From Limnohabitans sp. (GTDB lineage: Bacteria; Pseudomonadota; Gammaproteobacteria; Burkholderiales; Burkholderiaceae_C), in NCBI RefSeq assembly GCF_030158565.1, contig NZ_JAOASQ010000056.1:1-32808 (forward strand): a stretch of DNA of 32,808 bases. The letters run 5' to 3'. Positions within the stretch are counted from its first letter, which is position 1, and each line of letters starts with the position of its first letter. The translations under genes were made by a program, and so were the position numbers. Of the stretch, positions 9,262 to 17,328 are shown one piece after another. The notes beneath the pieces are model-generated. The model saw nothing but the letters and a program-made list of their open reading frames with translations, made no database searches and was not told where the DNA came from.

Positions 9262-9283
9262 TGCATTACAATTGCATTGCAAT
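9262..9283 (+). promoter_or_regulatory. Tandem 11-bp repeat, operator/promoter candidate of the toxin-antitoxin operon
   Basis: TGCATTACAAT (9262-9272) is followed directly by TGCATTGCAAT (9273-9283), one mismatch in 11. The second copy lies within a 6-bp inverted repeat ATTGCA-T-TGCAAT (9271-9283). The first copy contains TACAAT, a plausible -10 box, although the -35 is poor. The array ends 14 bases before the antitoxin ATG, where antitoxins of this type commonly repress their own operon. One helical turn per repeat would suit cooperative binding. Confidence 0.5.
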
Positions 9284-9297
9284 CGAAAGGTTTCAAG

Positions 9298-9567
9298 ATG
9301 AAATCCGCAACACTCCCCGCGCTGCGTGTCAGCCCAGATCTGAGGCAAGCCGCCGAAAAGGCACTCCGGCCCCATGAAACCATTTCCAAGCTGATGGAAA
9401 CATCGCTGGAGAGGTTCATCGCACACCGAGCGGCTGAAGACGAGTTCATCGCACGTGGGCTGCGCTCAGCCGAGGAGGCTCGCCAAAGTCAGGTCTACTT
9501 TTCTGCCGATGAAGTACTGCAGGAATTGAAAAGTAAGCTGGCCAAAGCAAAGTCTTCTGCATCCTGA
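9298..9567 (+). CDS. ParD-like antitoxin
   Basis: Small protein of 89 residues with an N-terminal LPALRVSPDLRQAAEKAL segment resembling ribbon-helix-helix-type DNA-binding antitoxins, a middle helix METSLERFIAHRAAEDEFI, and a C-terminal helical tail (YFSADEVLQELKSKL) of the kind that wraps a ParE/RelE toxin. I chose the ATG at 9298 because AAAGG precedes it by seven bases; an upstream ATT-type start has no support. It lies 18 bases before the toxin gene. The family name is inferred from organisation and general sequence style. Confidence 0.75.
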   Translation: MKSATLPALRVSPDLRQAAEKALRPHETISKLMETSLERFIAHRAAEDEFIARGLRSAEEARQSQVYFSADEVLQELKSKLAKAKSSAS

Positions 9568-9585
9568 ACCGGAGCAGACCCGATC

Positions 9586-9894
9586 ATGGGTGAATTTCAG
9601 GTCCGCTTCACTGAAAAAGCCAAATCCGATCTGAATCGGCTGTACGACTTCCTTTTGGAATTTGACATCGTTACCGCCGAGCGCTCACTTCAAGCGATTG
9701 AAGATGGTCTGGGGTTTCTGCGCCGATCACCCTTCTCGTGTCGTAAAGCTGCAGACGGCGCGCACGGCCCACTGCTCAGAGAACTCATCATCCCGTTTGG
9801 TGCCTCAGGTTATCTGGCGCTTTTCGAAATTGAGGATGCCCATACGGTCACCATCCTCGCACTGCGACATCAGCGCGAAGACGATTTCCACTGA
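9586..9894 (+). CDS. ParE/RelE-family toxin
   Basis: Toxin of 102 residues. The fold signature is clear: VRFTEKAKSDLNRLYDFLLE at the start, an ERSLQAIEDGLGFLRRSP helix, RELIIPFGASGYLALFEIED and the C-terminal VTILALRHQREDDFH, as in RelE/ParE superfamily members that end in an R-x-x-R-E-D/DY segment. ParE proteins inhibit gyrase, RelE proteins cut mRNA on the ribosome; sequence inspection alone does not decide, though the C-terminal HQREDD is more ParE-like. It forms a two-gene operon with the upstream antitoxin and is convergent with the ferredoxin gene, 22 bases away. Confidence 0.85.
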   Translation: MGEFQVRFTEKAKSDLNRLYDFLLEFDIVTAERSLQAIEDGLGFLRRSPFSCRKAADGAHGPLLRELIIPFGASGYLALFEIEDAHTVTILALRHQREDDFH

Positions 9895-9916
9895 TGGAAG
9901 TTGCTCCCCGCAGGCA

Positions 9917-10243
9917 TTAGCCCAGCTGAAGAAACACCCGCCCGCCTTCGATCTTGACCGGCCAGGTCTTGGCCGGCTCGGTCGCTGGGCCGCAGGCCAC
10001 TGAACCATCGCGCAGGCTGAACTGGGCCTGGTGGAAGGGGCACTCTACATGGTCGCCCTCCACGAACCCATCGCACAGCTTGGCGTTGCCGTGGGTGCAC
10101 AGGTTGTTGATGGCGAAGACTTCGCCGTCCACGCTGAACAGGGCAATGTCCTGGCCCTCGGGGGCCACGGCGATGCCTGCGCCCTCAAACAAATCGGCCT
10201 CGGCGGCCACGTCGGTCCAGTTGCTCATTGCTGTGTTGGTCAT
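9917..10243 (-). CDS. nagAb: Rieske [2Fe-2S] ferredoxin of an aromatic-ring hydroxylase
   Basis: Soluble electron carrier of 108 residues that passes electrons from a reductase to the oxygenase. The Rieske cluster ligands are C49-T-H51 and C68-P-F-H71 in CTHGNAKLCDG and CPFHQAQFSL. It is the third gene after the hydroxylase large and small subunits, the order of NagAb-type components in the salicylate 5-hydroxylase system. An alternative start is the ATG at 10228 (MSNWTDV). Unlike the tight junction of the two subunit genes, 216 bases rich in repeats separate it from the small-subunit gene. The matching ferredoxin reductase is not in the window. The symbol is by similarity and context. Confidence 0.85.
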   Translation of the reverse strand: MTNTAMSNWTDVAAEADLFEGAGIAVAPEGQDIALFSVDGEVFAINNLCTHGNAKLCDGFVEGDHVECPFHQAQFSLRDGSVACGPATEPAKTWPVKIEGGRVFLQLG

Positions 10244-10270
10244 GTTTTGTGCTCGTTCGTCGAATGTTGG

Positions 10271-10345
10271 TCTTCTCTGTCATCCCGGCCTCCGAACCGG
10301 GATCCACGCCTTCTGAAGATGGACCCCGGGTCAAGCCCGGGGTGA
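10271..10345. repeat. Palindromic intergenic repeat
   Basis: A GC-rich element with two hairpins, ATCCCGG/CCGGGAT and CCCCGGG/CCCGGGG, bounded by GTCATCCCGG on the left and CCGGGGTGAC on the right, which also pair. Its translations give the familiar spurious peptide PGLRTGIHAF and DPGSSPG seen wherever this widespread proteobacterial intergenic repeat occurs. It sits between the small-subunit and ferredoxin genes. Confidence 0.75.
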
Positions 10346-10353
10346 CGGAGGCG

Positions 10354-10425
10354 TAGAAAGTGACAGGTGCATAGAAGGTGACAGGTGCATAGAAGGTGAA
10401 AGACGCATAAAAGGTGGCAAAGACA
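10354..10425. repeat. 18-bp tandem repeat, about four units
   Basis: Units of 18 bases: TAGAAAGTGACAGGTGCA (10354-10371), TAGAAGGTGACAGGTGCA (10372-10389), then two increasingly diverged units at 10390-10407 and 10408-10425. It directly follows the palindromic element and looks like a local expansion of its right end. There is no spacer variation, so it is not a CRISPR. Confidence 0.85.
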
Positions 10426-10459
10426 CAGGGAGGGTGATGGATGCGTCTATCTTGTTGGC

Positions 10460-10933
10460 TCAGATGGGGTAAATGATGGAGTTGGGGATCATTTCGCTGT
10501 CGTACACGCACAGGCGCTCGGCGAACTTGAAGCCCTCGGGCGTTTGCACGATGGTGTCAATGTAGCGGCCCACATTGAACACCGTGCTTTCCTTGTCGAA
10601 CTTGGTGCGAAACACCGCGTAATTGGCTTCGCTGTGGATGCGGCCGTTTTCGACTTTGCGCACCATGGGCGCGCCCACCACATGCCGTTGGTAATAGGGG
10701 TCGTGGTACAGCGTTTCCTGGATGCCGTACACGCGGTCCTTGAGCATGCCTTTGCTGGTCAGCGACAGCGTGCACAGCGGAAAACCTCGCTCAAAATTTT
10801 CACGCGGCTGCAGTTTGTACACGCATTGCTCGGTGAAGAATTCAGGCCACAGATCCCAATGGCCGCTGTCCACGGCGCTGGCGTAATCGGCATAGAGCTG
10901 CTGGATGCCGAACCAAGTTTGCATATCGACCAT
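10460..10933 (-). CDS. nagH: Aromatic-ring hydroxylase small (beta) subunit, NagH-like
   Basis: Structural beta subunit of a Rieske non-heme-iron oxygenase, 157 residues, of the SnoaL/NTF2-like cone fold: [26 protein letters not shown] at the start and [25 protein letters not shown] near the end are characteristic. I chose the ATG at 10933, with GGAGG seven bases before it; the large-subunit stop codon ends only two bases upstream, so translation is coupled. A TTG at 10939 is possible but unlikely. It should form an alpha3beta3 hexamer with the large subunit. The NagH name rests on the gene order and the strong resemblance of the partner and regulator to the salicylate system. Confidence 0.88.
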   Translation of the reverse strand: MVDMQTWFGIQQLYADYASAVDSGHWDLWPEFFTEQCVYKLQPRENFERGFPLCTLSLTSKGMLKDRVYGIQETLYHDPYYQRHVVGAPMVRKVENGRIHSEANYAVFRTKFDKESTVFNVGRYIDTIVQTPEGFKFAERLCVYDSEMIPNSIIYPI

Positions 10934-10935
10934 GA

Positions 10936-12201
10936 TCAAGCCTCCATCACTTTGCGCCAGTATTCGTACATGCCTCGAATGAGGGTTTCGGTCACCATGT
11001 GGTCCGTCTCGCCCACATCGCGTCCGCCCAGCTCCACCAGCATGCGGTGCTCGGGTTTGGTCTCAAAGGCCTGCTGCGAAAACTCGATCACCTCGCCGTC
11101 GTCCGCGCTCACAAAACCGGCCGGGCCAAACAGGTTGGACTGGCGCAAGCGGCGCTCGGTCATCTCGGGCGTGTCGTCTTCAAAGCCAAAGTGCGTCCAG
11201 ACAAAGTCAAACGCACCATGTCCATCGGGCTGGATGTGGCGGGTGGACACGCTGTTGACCTGCTGCTGAAAAATCACGCTGGGGAACAGCGTCATCATCA
11301 CGGCGGTGGGCATCTTGTCTTCCATCTGCCACCAGCCCTCGGGCACGATGTCCAGAAAGCTCGGGTCGTTGAGTTGCATGCTTTCCTTGAAGCTGCTGAC
11401 TTGCGTGACCTGCGCCGCAGCGCCCGTTGCCTGGCCCGCGCTGCCGCGGGTCGAGACCATGGCGGCGTGGCGGTGGTGCGCGTCCATGCGCAGCTCGCTC
11501 TTGTTGTCGGCACGCCAAAGGCCAAAGGTCACAAACCAGGTGTGCAGCAGGCCGGGGTGATACGGGTCTTTGATGTTTTCCTGCATCAGCTTCCAGTTGC
11601 CCGGAATGCGCTGGCGGTTGTAGCCCAGCACCACCAGTTTTCGGCCATTGAACAGACGGTCAAAGTATTTCAGGATCGTTGGCCCCATGAAGTCTTCGAG
11701 CGACTCCACCGAGTGGTCAAACGACGCGAACACCACGCCGCCGCGTGTGGCTACTTTCAGGGCTGTGAGGCCATGGTCTTTGGGGTCAAAGTCGGCGGGC
11801 ATGCCGCCGTTGACTTTGCCGTCTTGCCGCACGCCGCGCCGAAATGGCACGCCCTGCAAATCGCCTTGCAGCGTGTAGCTCCACTGGTGGTACGGGCAGA
11901 CAAACTCTTTCTTGTTGCCATGGCGCTCGCGGCAAAACTGCATGCCCCGGTGGGCGCAGACGTTCTCAACCACATGGATCTGGCCGTCGTTGCTGCGCGT
12001 CATGATGACCGAGCGCTCGCCCACCACGGTGCGCTTGAAGTCGCCGGGGTTCGGGATCTCGGCCTCCAGGCCCACATAGCTCCAGTGGCTTTTGTAAAAG
12101 AAGCGCTCCAGCTCCTTCTTGTGCCGGTCTTCGTCGGTGTACACGGCAAACGGCACGCGGCTGGTGCCTTCCGTTTCCCAGTGGATGGGGTGTTCGGTCA
12201 T
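10936..12201 (-). CDS. nagG: Aromatic-ring hydroxylase large (alpha) subunit, probable salicylate 5-hydroxylase NagG
   Basis: Catalytic subunit of 421 residues. The Rieske domain has C82-A-H84 and C102-P-Y-H105. The catalytic domain shows the iron-ligand and electron-bridge motif D212-P-Y-H215-P-G-L-L-H220. Blocks such as [36 protein letters not shown] and [19 protein letters not shown] are ones I recognise from NagG of the Ralstonia naphthalene pathway, which hydroxylates salicylate to gentisate. Anthranilate dioxygenase large subunits of the AndAc type are relatives, so the substrate is not proven. I use the ATG at 12201 (AGAGA upstream); an upstream in-frame extension to 12291 overlaps repeat DNA and has no homologous look. 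The divergent regulator is NahR/NagR-like, which supports salicylate. Confidence 0.88.
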   Translation of the reverse strand: MTEHPIHWETEGTSRVPFAVYTDEDRHKKELERFFYKSHWSYVGLEAEIPNPGDFKRTVVGERSVIMTRSNDGQIHVVENVCAHRGMQFCRERHGNKKEFVCPYHQWSYTLQGDLQGVPFRRGVRQDGKVNGGMPADFDPKDHGLTALKVATRGGVVFASFDHSVESLEDFMGPTILKYFDRLFNGRKLVVLGYNRQRIPGNWKLMQENIKDPYHPGLLHTWFVTFGLWRADNKSELRMDAHHRHAAMVSTRGSAGQATGAAAQVTQVSSFKESMQLNDPSFLDIVPEGWWQMEDKMPTAVMMTLFPSVIFQQQVNSVSTRHIQPDGHGAFDFVWTHFGFEDDTPEMTERRLRQSNLFGPAGFVSADDGEVIEFSQQAFETKPEHRMLVELGGRDVGETDHMVTETLIRGMYEYWRKVMEA

Positions 12202-12225
12202 GGTGTCTCTTTCTATTCGGTTTTT

Positions 12226-12315
12226 TGTAGGTCGGACCTTCAGGTCCGACGCTGGCGTTTGCGGAGGCAGAGATGTCGGGGCTAAAGCCACCGACCTACA
12301 GCCGCCGACCTACAA
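12226..12315. repeat. Paired-hairpin intergenic repeat, copy A
   Basis: The element begins TGTAGGTCGG and ends CCGACCTACA (twice). Inside are two hairpins: GTCGGACCT-TC-AGGTCCGAC, and GTCGG-GGCT-AA-AGCC-A-CCGAC, joined by a spacer of about 25 bases. A second element of the same plan lies at 17250-17325. It occupies most of the gap between the oxygenase gene and the LysR gene. Confidence 0.75.
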
Positions 12316-12357
12316 GACTTGACGCGCATCATGCTCAAATGATCGAATTCCGTAAAT

Positions 12358-12390
12358 CGAAATTCAAAGATAATCATTATCCGAATTTCG
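12358..12390. promoter_or_regulatory. Nested palindromic operator upstream of the NagR-like gene
   Basis: Outer arms CGAAATTC (12358-12365) and GAATTTCG (12383-12390) form a perfect 8-bp inverted repeat. Almost concentric with it is a perfect 13-bp palindrome GATAAT-C-ATTATC (12369-12381). The site ends 18 bases before the LysR start codon, a typical place for LysR autoregulation and divergent activation. The core also equals the last 13 of the 19 bases of the Fur consensus GATAATGATAATCATTATC, with about 15 of 19 matching overall. Which protein binds cannot be told from sequence. Confidence 0.55.
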
Positions 12391-12408
12391 AATAACACTA
12401 TCGCCCCC

Positions 12409-13344
12409 ATGGAACTCGCCCGCCTCGACCTGAACCTGCTGCTGGTGTTCCACCACCTGTTGCGCGAAAAACGCGTGTCTGCAGTGGCCACCGTGCTGGG
12501 CATGAGCCAGCCCGCCGTCAGCAGTGCGCTGGGCCGCTTGCGCGCCAGCTTGGGCGACGAGTTGTTTTTGCGCACCCAGCGCGGCATGGAACCCACGCCC
12601 TACGCCCTGCAACTGGCCGAGCCCGTGGCCGCCGCCCTCGACGGCTTGCAGCAAGCGCTCAATGTGCGCGCCTCGTTTGACCATGCCACCAGCGAGCGCC
12701 GCTTTACGCTGGCCATGACCGATGTGGGCGAAATGTATTTCCTGCCCGTGCTGATGGACGCGCTGGCCCACGCCGCCCCCGGCGTCACCCTCAACGTGGT
12801 GGCCGTGACCAGCGCCAGCCTGAAAGACGACATGGCCTCGGGCCGCACCGACTTGGCGCTGGGCCTGCTGCCGCAACTGCAAGCGGGCTTCTTTCAGCAG
12901 TCGCTGTTTCGCCAGCCCTATGTTTGCCTGATGCGCGAAGGCCACCCATTGGCCAGCAAAGACGACTTGACCCTGCCCGACTTTGCCGCGGCCAGCCATG
13001 TGCGCGTCATCGCCGCAGGCACGGGCCACGGCCGGGTGGACGAAGCACTGGAACGGCAGGGTCTGCAGCGCCGCATTCGCCTCACAGTGCCGCACTACGT
13101 CGCTTTGGGCGATGTGCTGGGCCACTCGGACCTGATCGCCACAGTGCCTGAGCGCTTTGCCCAGCGCGTGACAGGCCCCTTTACTTTGACGGCGCGGCCA
13201 CTGCCGCTGGCGGTGGACGGCAGCGTCATCCACCAGTTCTGGCATGCACACTTGCACAAAGATCCAGGGCACCAGTGGCTGCGGGGTCAGTTGACCCAGC
13301 TCTTTGGCGACAGCGCTCACCCCGCAACGACTCAAAGCGCTTGA
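12409..13344 (+). CDS. nagR: LysR-family regulator, NahR/NagR-like
   Basis: Transcription factor of 311 residues, activator of salicylate catabolism in its characterised relatives. The N-terminal winged helix contains VLGMSQPAVSSALGRLRASL, followed by LRTQRGMEPTPYALQLAEPV. The blocks TSERRFTLAMTDVGEMYFLP and HVRVIAAGTGHGRVDEALE in the effector domain closely resemble NahR, whose inducer is salicylate. The gene is divergent from the nagG-like operon, with a shared 207-base promoter region that contains the nested palindrome and a hairpin repeat. The usual LysR mode, binding the divergent promoter and activating the catabolic operon on inducer binding, is inferred. Confidence 0.88.
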   Translation: MELARLDLNLLLVFHHLLREKRVSAVATVLGMSQPAVSSALGRLRASLGDELFLRTQRGMEPTPYALQLAEPVAAALDGLQQALNVRASFDHATSERRFTLAMTDVGEMYFLPVLMDALAHAAPGVTLNVVAVTSASLKDDMASGRTDLALGLLPQLQAGFFQQSLFRQPYVCLMREGHPLASKDDLTLPDFAAASHVRVIAAGTGHGRVDEALERQGLQRRIRLTVPHYVALGDVLGHSDLIATVPERFAQRVTGPFTLTARPLPLAVDGSVIHQFWHAHLHKDPGHQWLRGQLTQLFGDSAHPATTQSA

Positions 13345-13483
13345 GCGCTGGGCTTGGGTCTGCCCCACAAGACTTAATGGTGCAGCCGCTGTACAAAAAA
13401 ATACATTTATTACTCTAATTACTACTTTGTTAGCAGTTTGTTTACTATTATGTTTTTCTTTTGCAACAAGGAAAAACTCAACC
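13345..13483 (+). promoter_or_regulatory. AT-rich leader and promoter region of the repeat protein
   Basis: This gap is far richer in A and T than its surroundings, from about 13395 to 13470, with several overlapping -10-like stretches (for example TACTAT near 13442). The ribosome site AAGGA lies 11 bases before the ATG at 13484. No unique -35/-10 pair can be chosen by eye. The sharp composition change next to the GC-rich LysR gene is notable. Confidence 0.4.
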
Positions 13484-15916
13484 ATGATTTCCAAACGACA
13501 GAACCCCTTGCTTATGGGCTGGGGATTGAGCTTGATCAGCCTGTGCGCCATGCAAGCCACTGCAGCCACCCACCACGATGGCAACGGCAACGTGGGTTAT
13601 GACACTTTGGCTGAATGTGTGGCGGCCATCGAGTCCGGGGATGCCAAGTTTTACCAACCGTACACCACACATGCACCTCTCAAACGTGCTGGTGAAGTCG
13701 ACGTTCGCGCCATGGAACTCAAGGCCCTGACGGTCGCAGACTACACCAAAGGATCTTGCGACGTGGGCACCCACAGAGCCCATGAACGCGACGGCGTCAG
13801 TGCCAAGTTGGTCGGCAAGTTCGTTCCGTTCTCTCCCAACATGCCGGTCAACGCCTACTTTGACAGCACCGGAAAATTGGTGCGCGCCAGCATGCTGCAG
13901 TGCGATAACAATTTCAGCGGGGCTTTCCCTCGCCCATTGGGCACACCCGTCAGTGCTCAAGCCCATTCGGAATGCTTTGCATCGGTGCAAATTCCGGCCA
14001 AGTTCGAACCCAAAACCGAACGCGTCATCAAGATTGCAGAAACGTCACGCATGGAGGTCGTTCCCGCGACTTACAAGACAGTGACCGAACAAGTCTTGGT
14101 CACCCCCGAAATCAAAAAACAGATTTCCGTGCCGGCCACCTATAAAACCATCCAAGAGACTGTGGTCGTGCAACCAGCGTCGGAGCGTGAAGAGCCCATC
14201 CCGGCCACGTACAAAGCGGTCAGCGAGCGTATTTTGGTCAAACCCGAAAGCAAGCGACTTGAAGTGGTGCCAGCCACGTACAAAACCGTCACAGAAAAAG
14301 TGTTGGTCACACCCGAGAAAAAAGTCCTGAGGGTCATTCCTGCGCAATACGAAGACCGCGAAGAAACCGTAGACGATCGTCCAGCCACAACGCGCGCAGA
14401 AACGGTCCCAGCCACGTTCAAGACCGTCACAGAAAAAGTGATGATCAAGCCTGAGAGGCTTTCTTATGTTCCGCTGTCTTTGCCAACGAAAGCCGTTCGA
14501 GAAGAAGTCGTTTTGCGCGCTCAAAGCAGTCGCTTTGAAGTGATTCCTGCCACTTACAAAACGGTCACAGAACAGGTGGAAATCAAACCTGCAGGCAAAC
14601 GACTTGTGACCACCGAACCTGTCTTTGAAACCGTGACCGAACGGATCAAAACTGCAGATGCCCACAAAGAATGGAAACGTGGCCGAGCCTGGATCGGCGT
14701 TGCGCTGGATGTGAAACCTCTAAAAGGTTTTGCAGTGGGCGCAGACAGCAAATTCCTTGATGGCAACCGCCTTGGGATTCCCGCTGCCGCAGACAGCAGC
14801 AAGGGATCTCTGGAAACACGCGTGATCACTGGTGACAACACCAACTTGGACGATGATGTGCTGTGCTTGGTTGAAGTTCCTGCCCAGTACGAAACGATCA
14901 GCCGCCAAGTCCTCAAGACCGCAGCGATCACCAGAGAAATTGATGTTCCAGCCCAGTACACCACCGTGACACGTCGCGTGGTAGATCGCGAAGCAAGTCG
15001 CAAGGAAATCACCATTCCCGGCCAAAACCAGACCGTGACCCGCAGGGTGATCGATCTGGACCTGCTCAAGATGCAAGGCTTCCGCTTTGATGACAATGGC
15101 GACATCGTTGCCACGCCAACTGGTGACCGCGTATTGCGTGCTGCAAGCCTGCAAAAGTCCAACGCTGGCAAGTCGGCAGGCGCAGCATCTGGCGAGGAAG
15201 CTTATGTGCGCGAAGTAAAAACGCCCGCGCAATACGTCAACGTGTCACGCCAAGTGCTCGATCAACCGGCCTCCGTCAAAACCATCGAGCTGCCTGGCAC
15301 CACCAAAGTCATCAAATCACGAGTGGAAGTGAGTCCCGCCAAAACCGAAGAGGTGCTTTTGGCACCAGCGGTCTACAGCACCATCACCAAGCAGGTGCTT
15401 GAAACGGCAGCCTCCACACGCGAAGTCACGGTGCCAGCGGAATACCGCACCGTGGAGCGTCAAGTGGTTGACACCCCAGCATCGGTTCGCAAAATCCCGG
15501 TCCCTGCTGTCACGCAACAGGTTCCACGTCGTGTCATTGACAGCCCAGCCAGCGTTCGCGAAGAAGTGATACCGGCCGTGTACAAGTCTGTGACACGCCA
15601 AGTTGTAGATGCAAGCCCCACCGTGCGAGAAATCAAAGTACCAGCGCAGTACGAAGACCTGCAATACCAGGTCAAAGTTGCCGATGCTCGCATTGAGCGA
15701 CGCGCCGTCCTGTGCGAAACCAACGCAACGCCGTCCAAGATCATGGAAATCCAGCGTGCATTGCTGGCGGCAGGGTACAACCCCGGTCGCATCGATGGTT
15801 TCATCCGTGCCAACACGATGAAAGCCGTCAACGCTTATCAAAAAACCAAGGGCTTGCCTGTTGATGGCTTCCTCAACCTGGAAACCGTGAAAGCATTGGG
15901 TATTTCGCCCAACTGA
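13484..15916 (+). CDS. Secreted 23-residue-repeat protein with C-terminal peptidoglycan-binding domain
   Basis: An 810-residue exported protein of unknown function. A signal peptide (about 1-28) is followed by a unique Cys-containing region (about 29-190) and then about nineteen degenerate 23-residue repeats from about 192 to 745, in the style VPATYKTVTEQVLVTPE plus a charged half. Repeats fall in three blocks (about 192-393, 465-533, 579-745), separated by two non-repeat inserts; the first insert has LDDDVLCLVE. Early repeats favour PATYKTVTE, later ones PAQY..V.RQVVD.PAS. The last 60 residues (MEIQRALLAAGYNPGRIDGF and the QKTKGLPVDGFL part) form a PG_binding_1 domain. It should lie in the periplasm or outer envelope, tethered to the cell wall. 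I chose the ATG at 13484 because it begins the signal peptide. I do not recognise a named family for the repeats. Confidence 0.9.
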   Translation: MISKRQNPLLMGWGLSLISLCAMQATAATHHDGNGNVGYDTLAECVAAIESGDAKFYQPYTTHAPLKRAGEVDVRAMELKALTVADYTKGSCDVGTHRAHERDGVSAKLVGKFVPFSPNMPVNAYFDSTGKLVRASMLQCDNNFSGAFPRPLGTPVSAQAHSECFASVQIPAKFEPKTERVIKIAETSRMEVVPATYKTVTEQVLVTPEIKKQISVPATYKTIQETVVVQPASEREEPIPATYKAVSERILVKPESKRLEVVPATYKTVTEKVLVTPEKKVLRVIPAQYEDREETVDDRPATTRAETVPATFKTVTEKVMIKPERLSYVPLSLPTKAVREEVVLRAQSSRFEVIPATYKTVTEQVEIKPAGKRLVTTEPVFETVTERIKTADAHKEWKRGRAWIGVALDVKPLKGFAVGADSKFLDGNRLGIPAAADSSKGSLETRVITGDNTNLDDDVLCLVEVPAQYETISRQVLKTAAITREIDVPAQYTTVTRRVVDREASRKEITIPGQNQTVTRRVIDLDLLKMQGFRFDDNGDIVATPTGDRVLRAASLQKSNAGKSAGAASGEEAYVREVKTPAQYVNVSRQVLDQPASVKTIELPGTTKVIKSRVEVSPAKTEEVLLAPAVYSTITKQVLETAASTREVTVPAEYRTVERQVVDTPASVRKIPVPAVTQQVPRRVIDSPASVREEVIPAVYKSVTRQVVDASPTVREIKVPAQYEDLQYQVKVADARIERRAVLCETNATPSKIMEIQRALLAAGYNPGRIDGFIRANTMKAVNAYQKTKGLPVDGFLNLETVKALGISPN

Positions 15917-15930
15917 CAAGCACCGGTGAT

Positions 15931-15955
15931 CAAGACTCCCTCTGAGTGAGTCTTG
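15931..15955 (+). terminator. First hairpin after the repeat-protein gene
   Basis: CAAGACTC and GAGTCTTG form a perfect 8-bp stem with a 9-base loop, 15 bases after the stop codon. No T-run follows, so on its own it may stabilise the 3' end or assist the larger structure immediately downstream. Confidence 0.5.
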
Positions 15956-15960
15956 AGTCT

Positions 15961-17233
<1,273 letters not shown>

Positions 17234-17249
17234 ACATCCAGGTCGGTGA

Positions 17250-17325
17250 TCGGTCGGCGGCTTCAGCCCCGACATCCAGCCTGCGTCAAAGCTCTCCATG
17301 TCGAAGCTGAAGCTCCGACCTGCAG
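17250..17325. repeat. Paired-hairpin intergenic repeat, copy B
   Basis: Same plan as the element at 12226-12315: hairpin GTCGG-CGGCT-TC-AGCCC-CGAC, a spacer of about 26 bases, and hairpin GTCG-AAGCT-GA-AGCTC-CGAC followed by CTGCAGG. It fills the gap between the convergent tgt and FIST genes, where such hairpins may act as a bidirectional transcript end. Confidence 0.7.
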
Positions 17326-17328
17326 GCG

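Noticed and set aside
10354..10425. Tandem 18-bp repeats as a possible CRISPR array
   Set aside because: Units are contiguous, without unique spacers, and no cas genes are near.
13304..13483. A 60-residue N-terminal extension of the repeat protein, starting inside the LysR gene
   Set aside because: It overlaps the end of the LysR gene and AT-rich leader DNA; the ATG at 13484 begins a proper signal peptide with a ribosome site.
12364..13590. A 408-codon minus-strand frame over the LysR gene
   Set aside because: Antisense to a NahR-like gene with clear domain signatures; composition is that of a shadow frame.
14050..15700. Repetitive DNA in the 810-residue protein gene as a separate repeat locus
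   Set aside because: The repeats are in frame at 69 bases and conserved at protein rather than DNA level; they are explained by the coding sequence.
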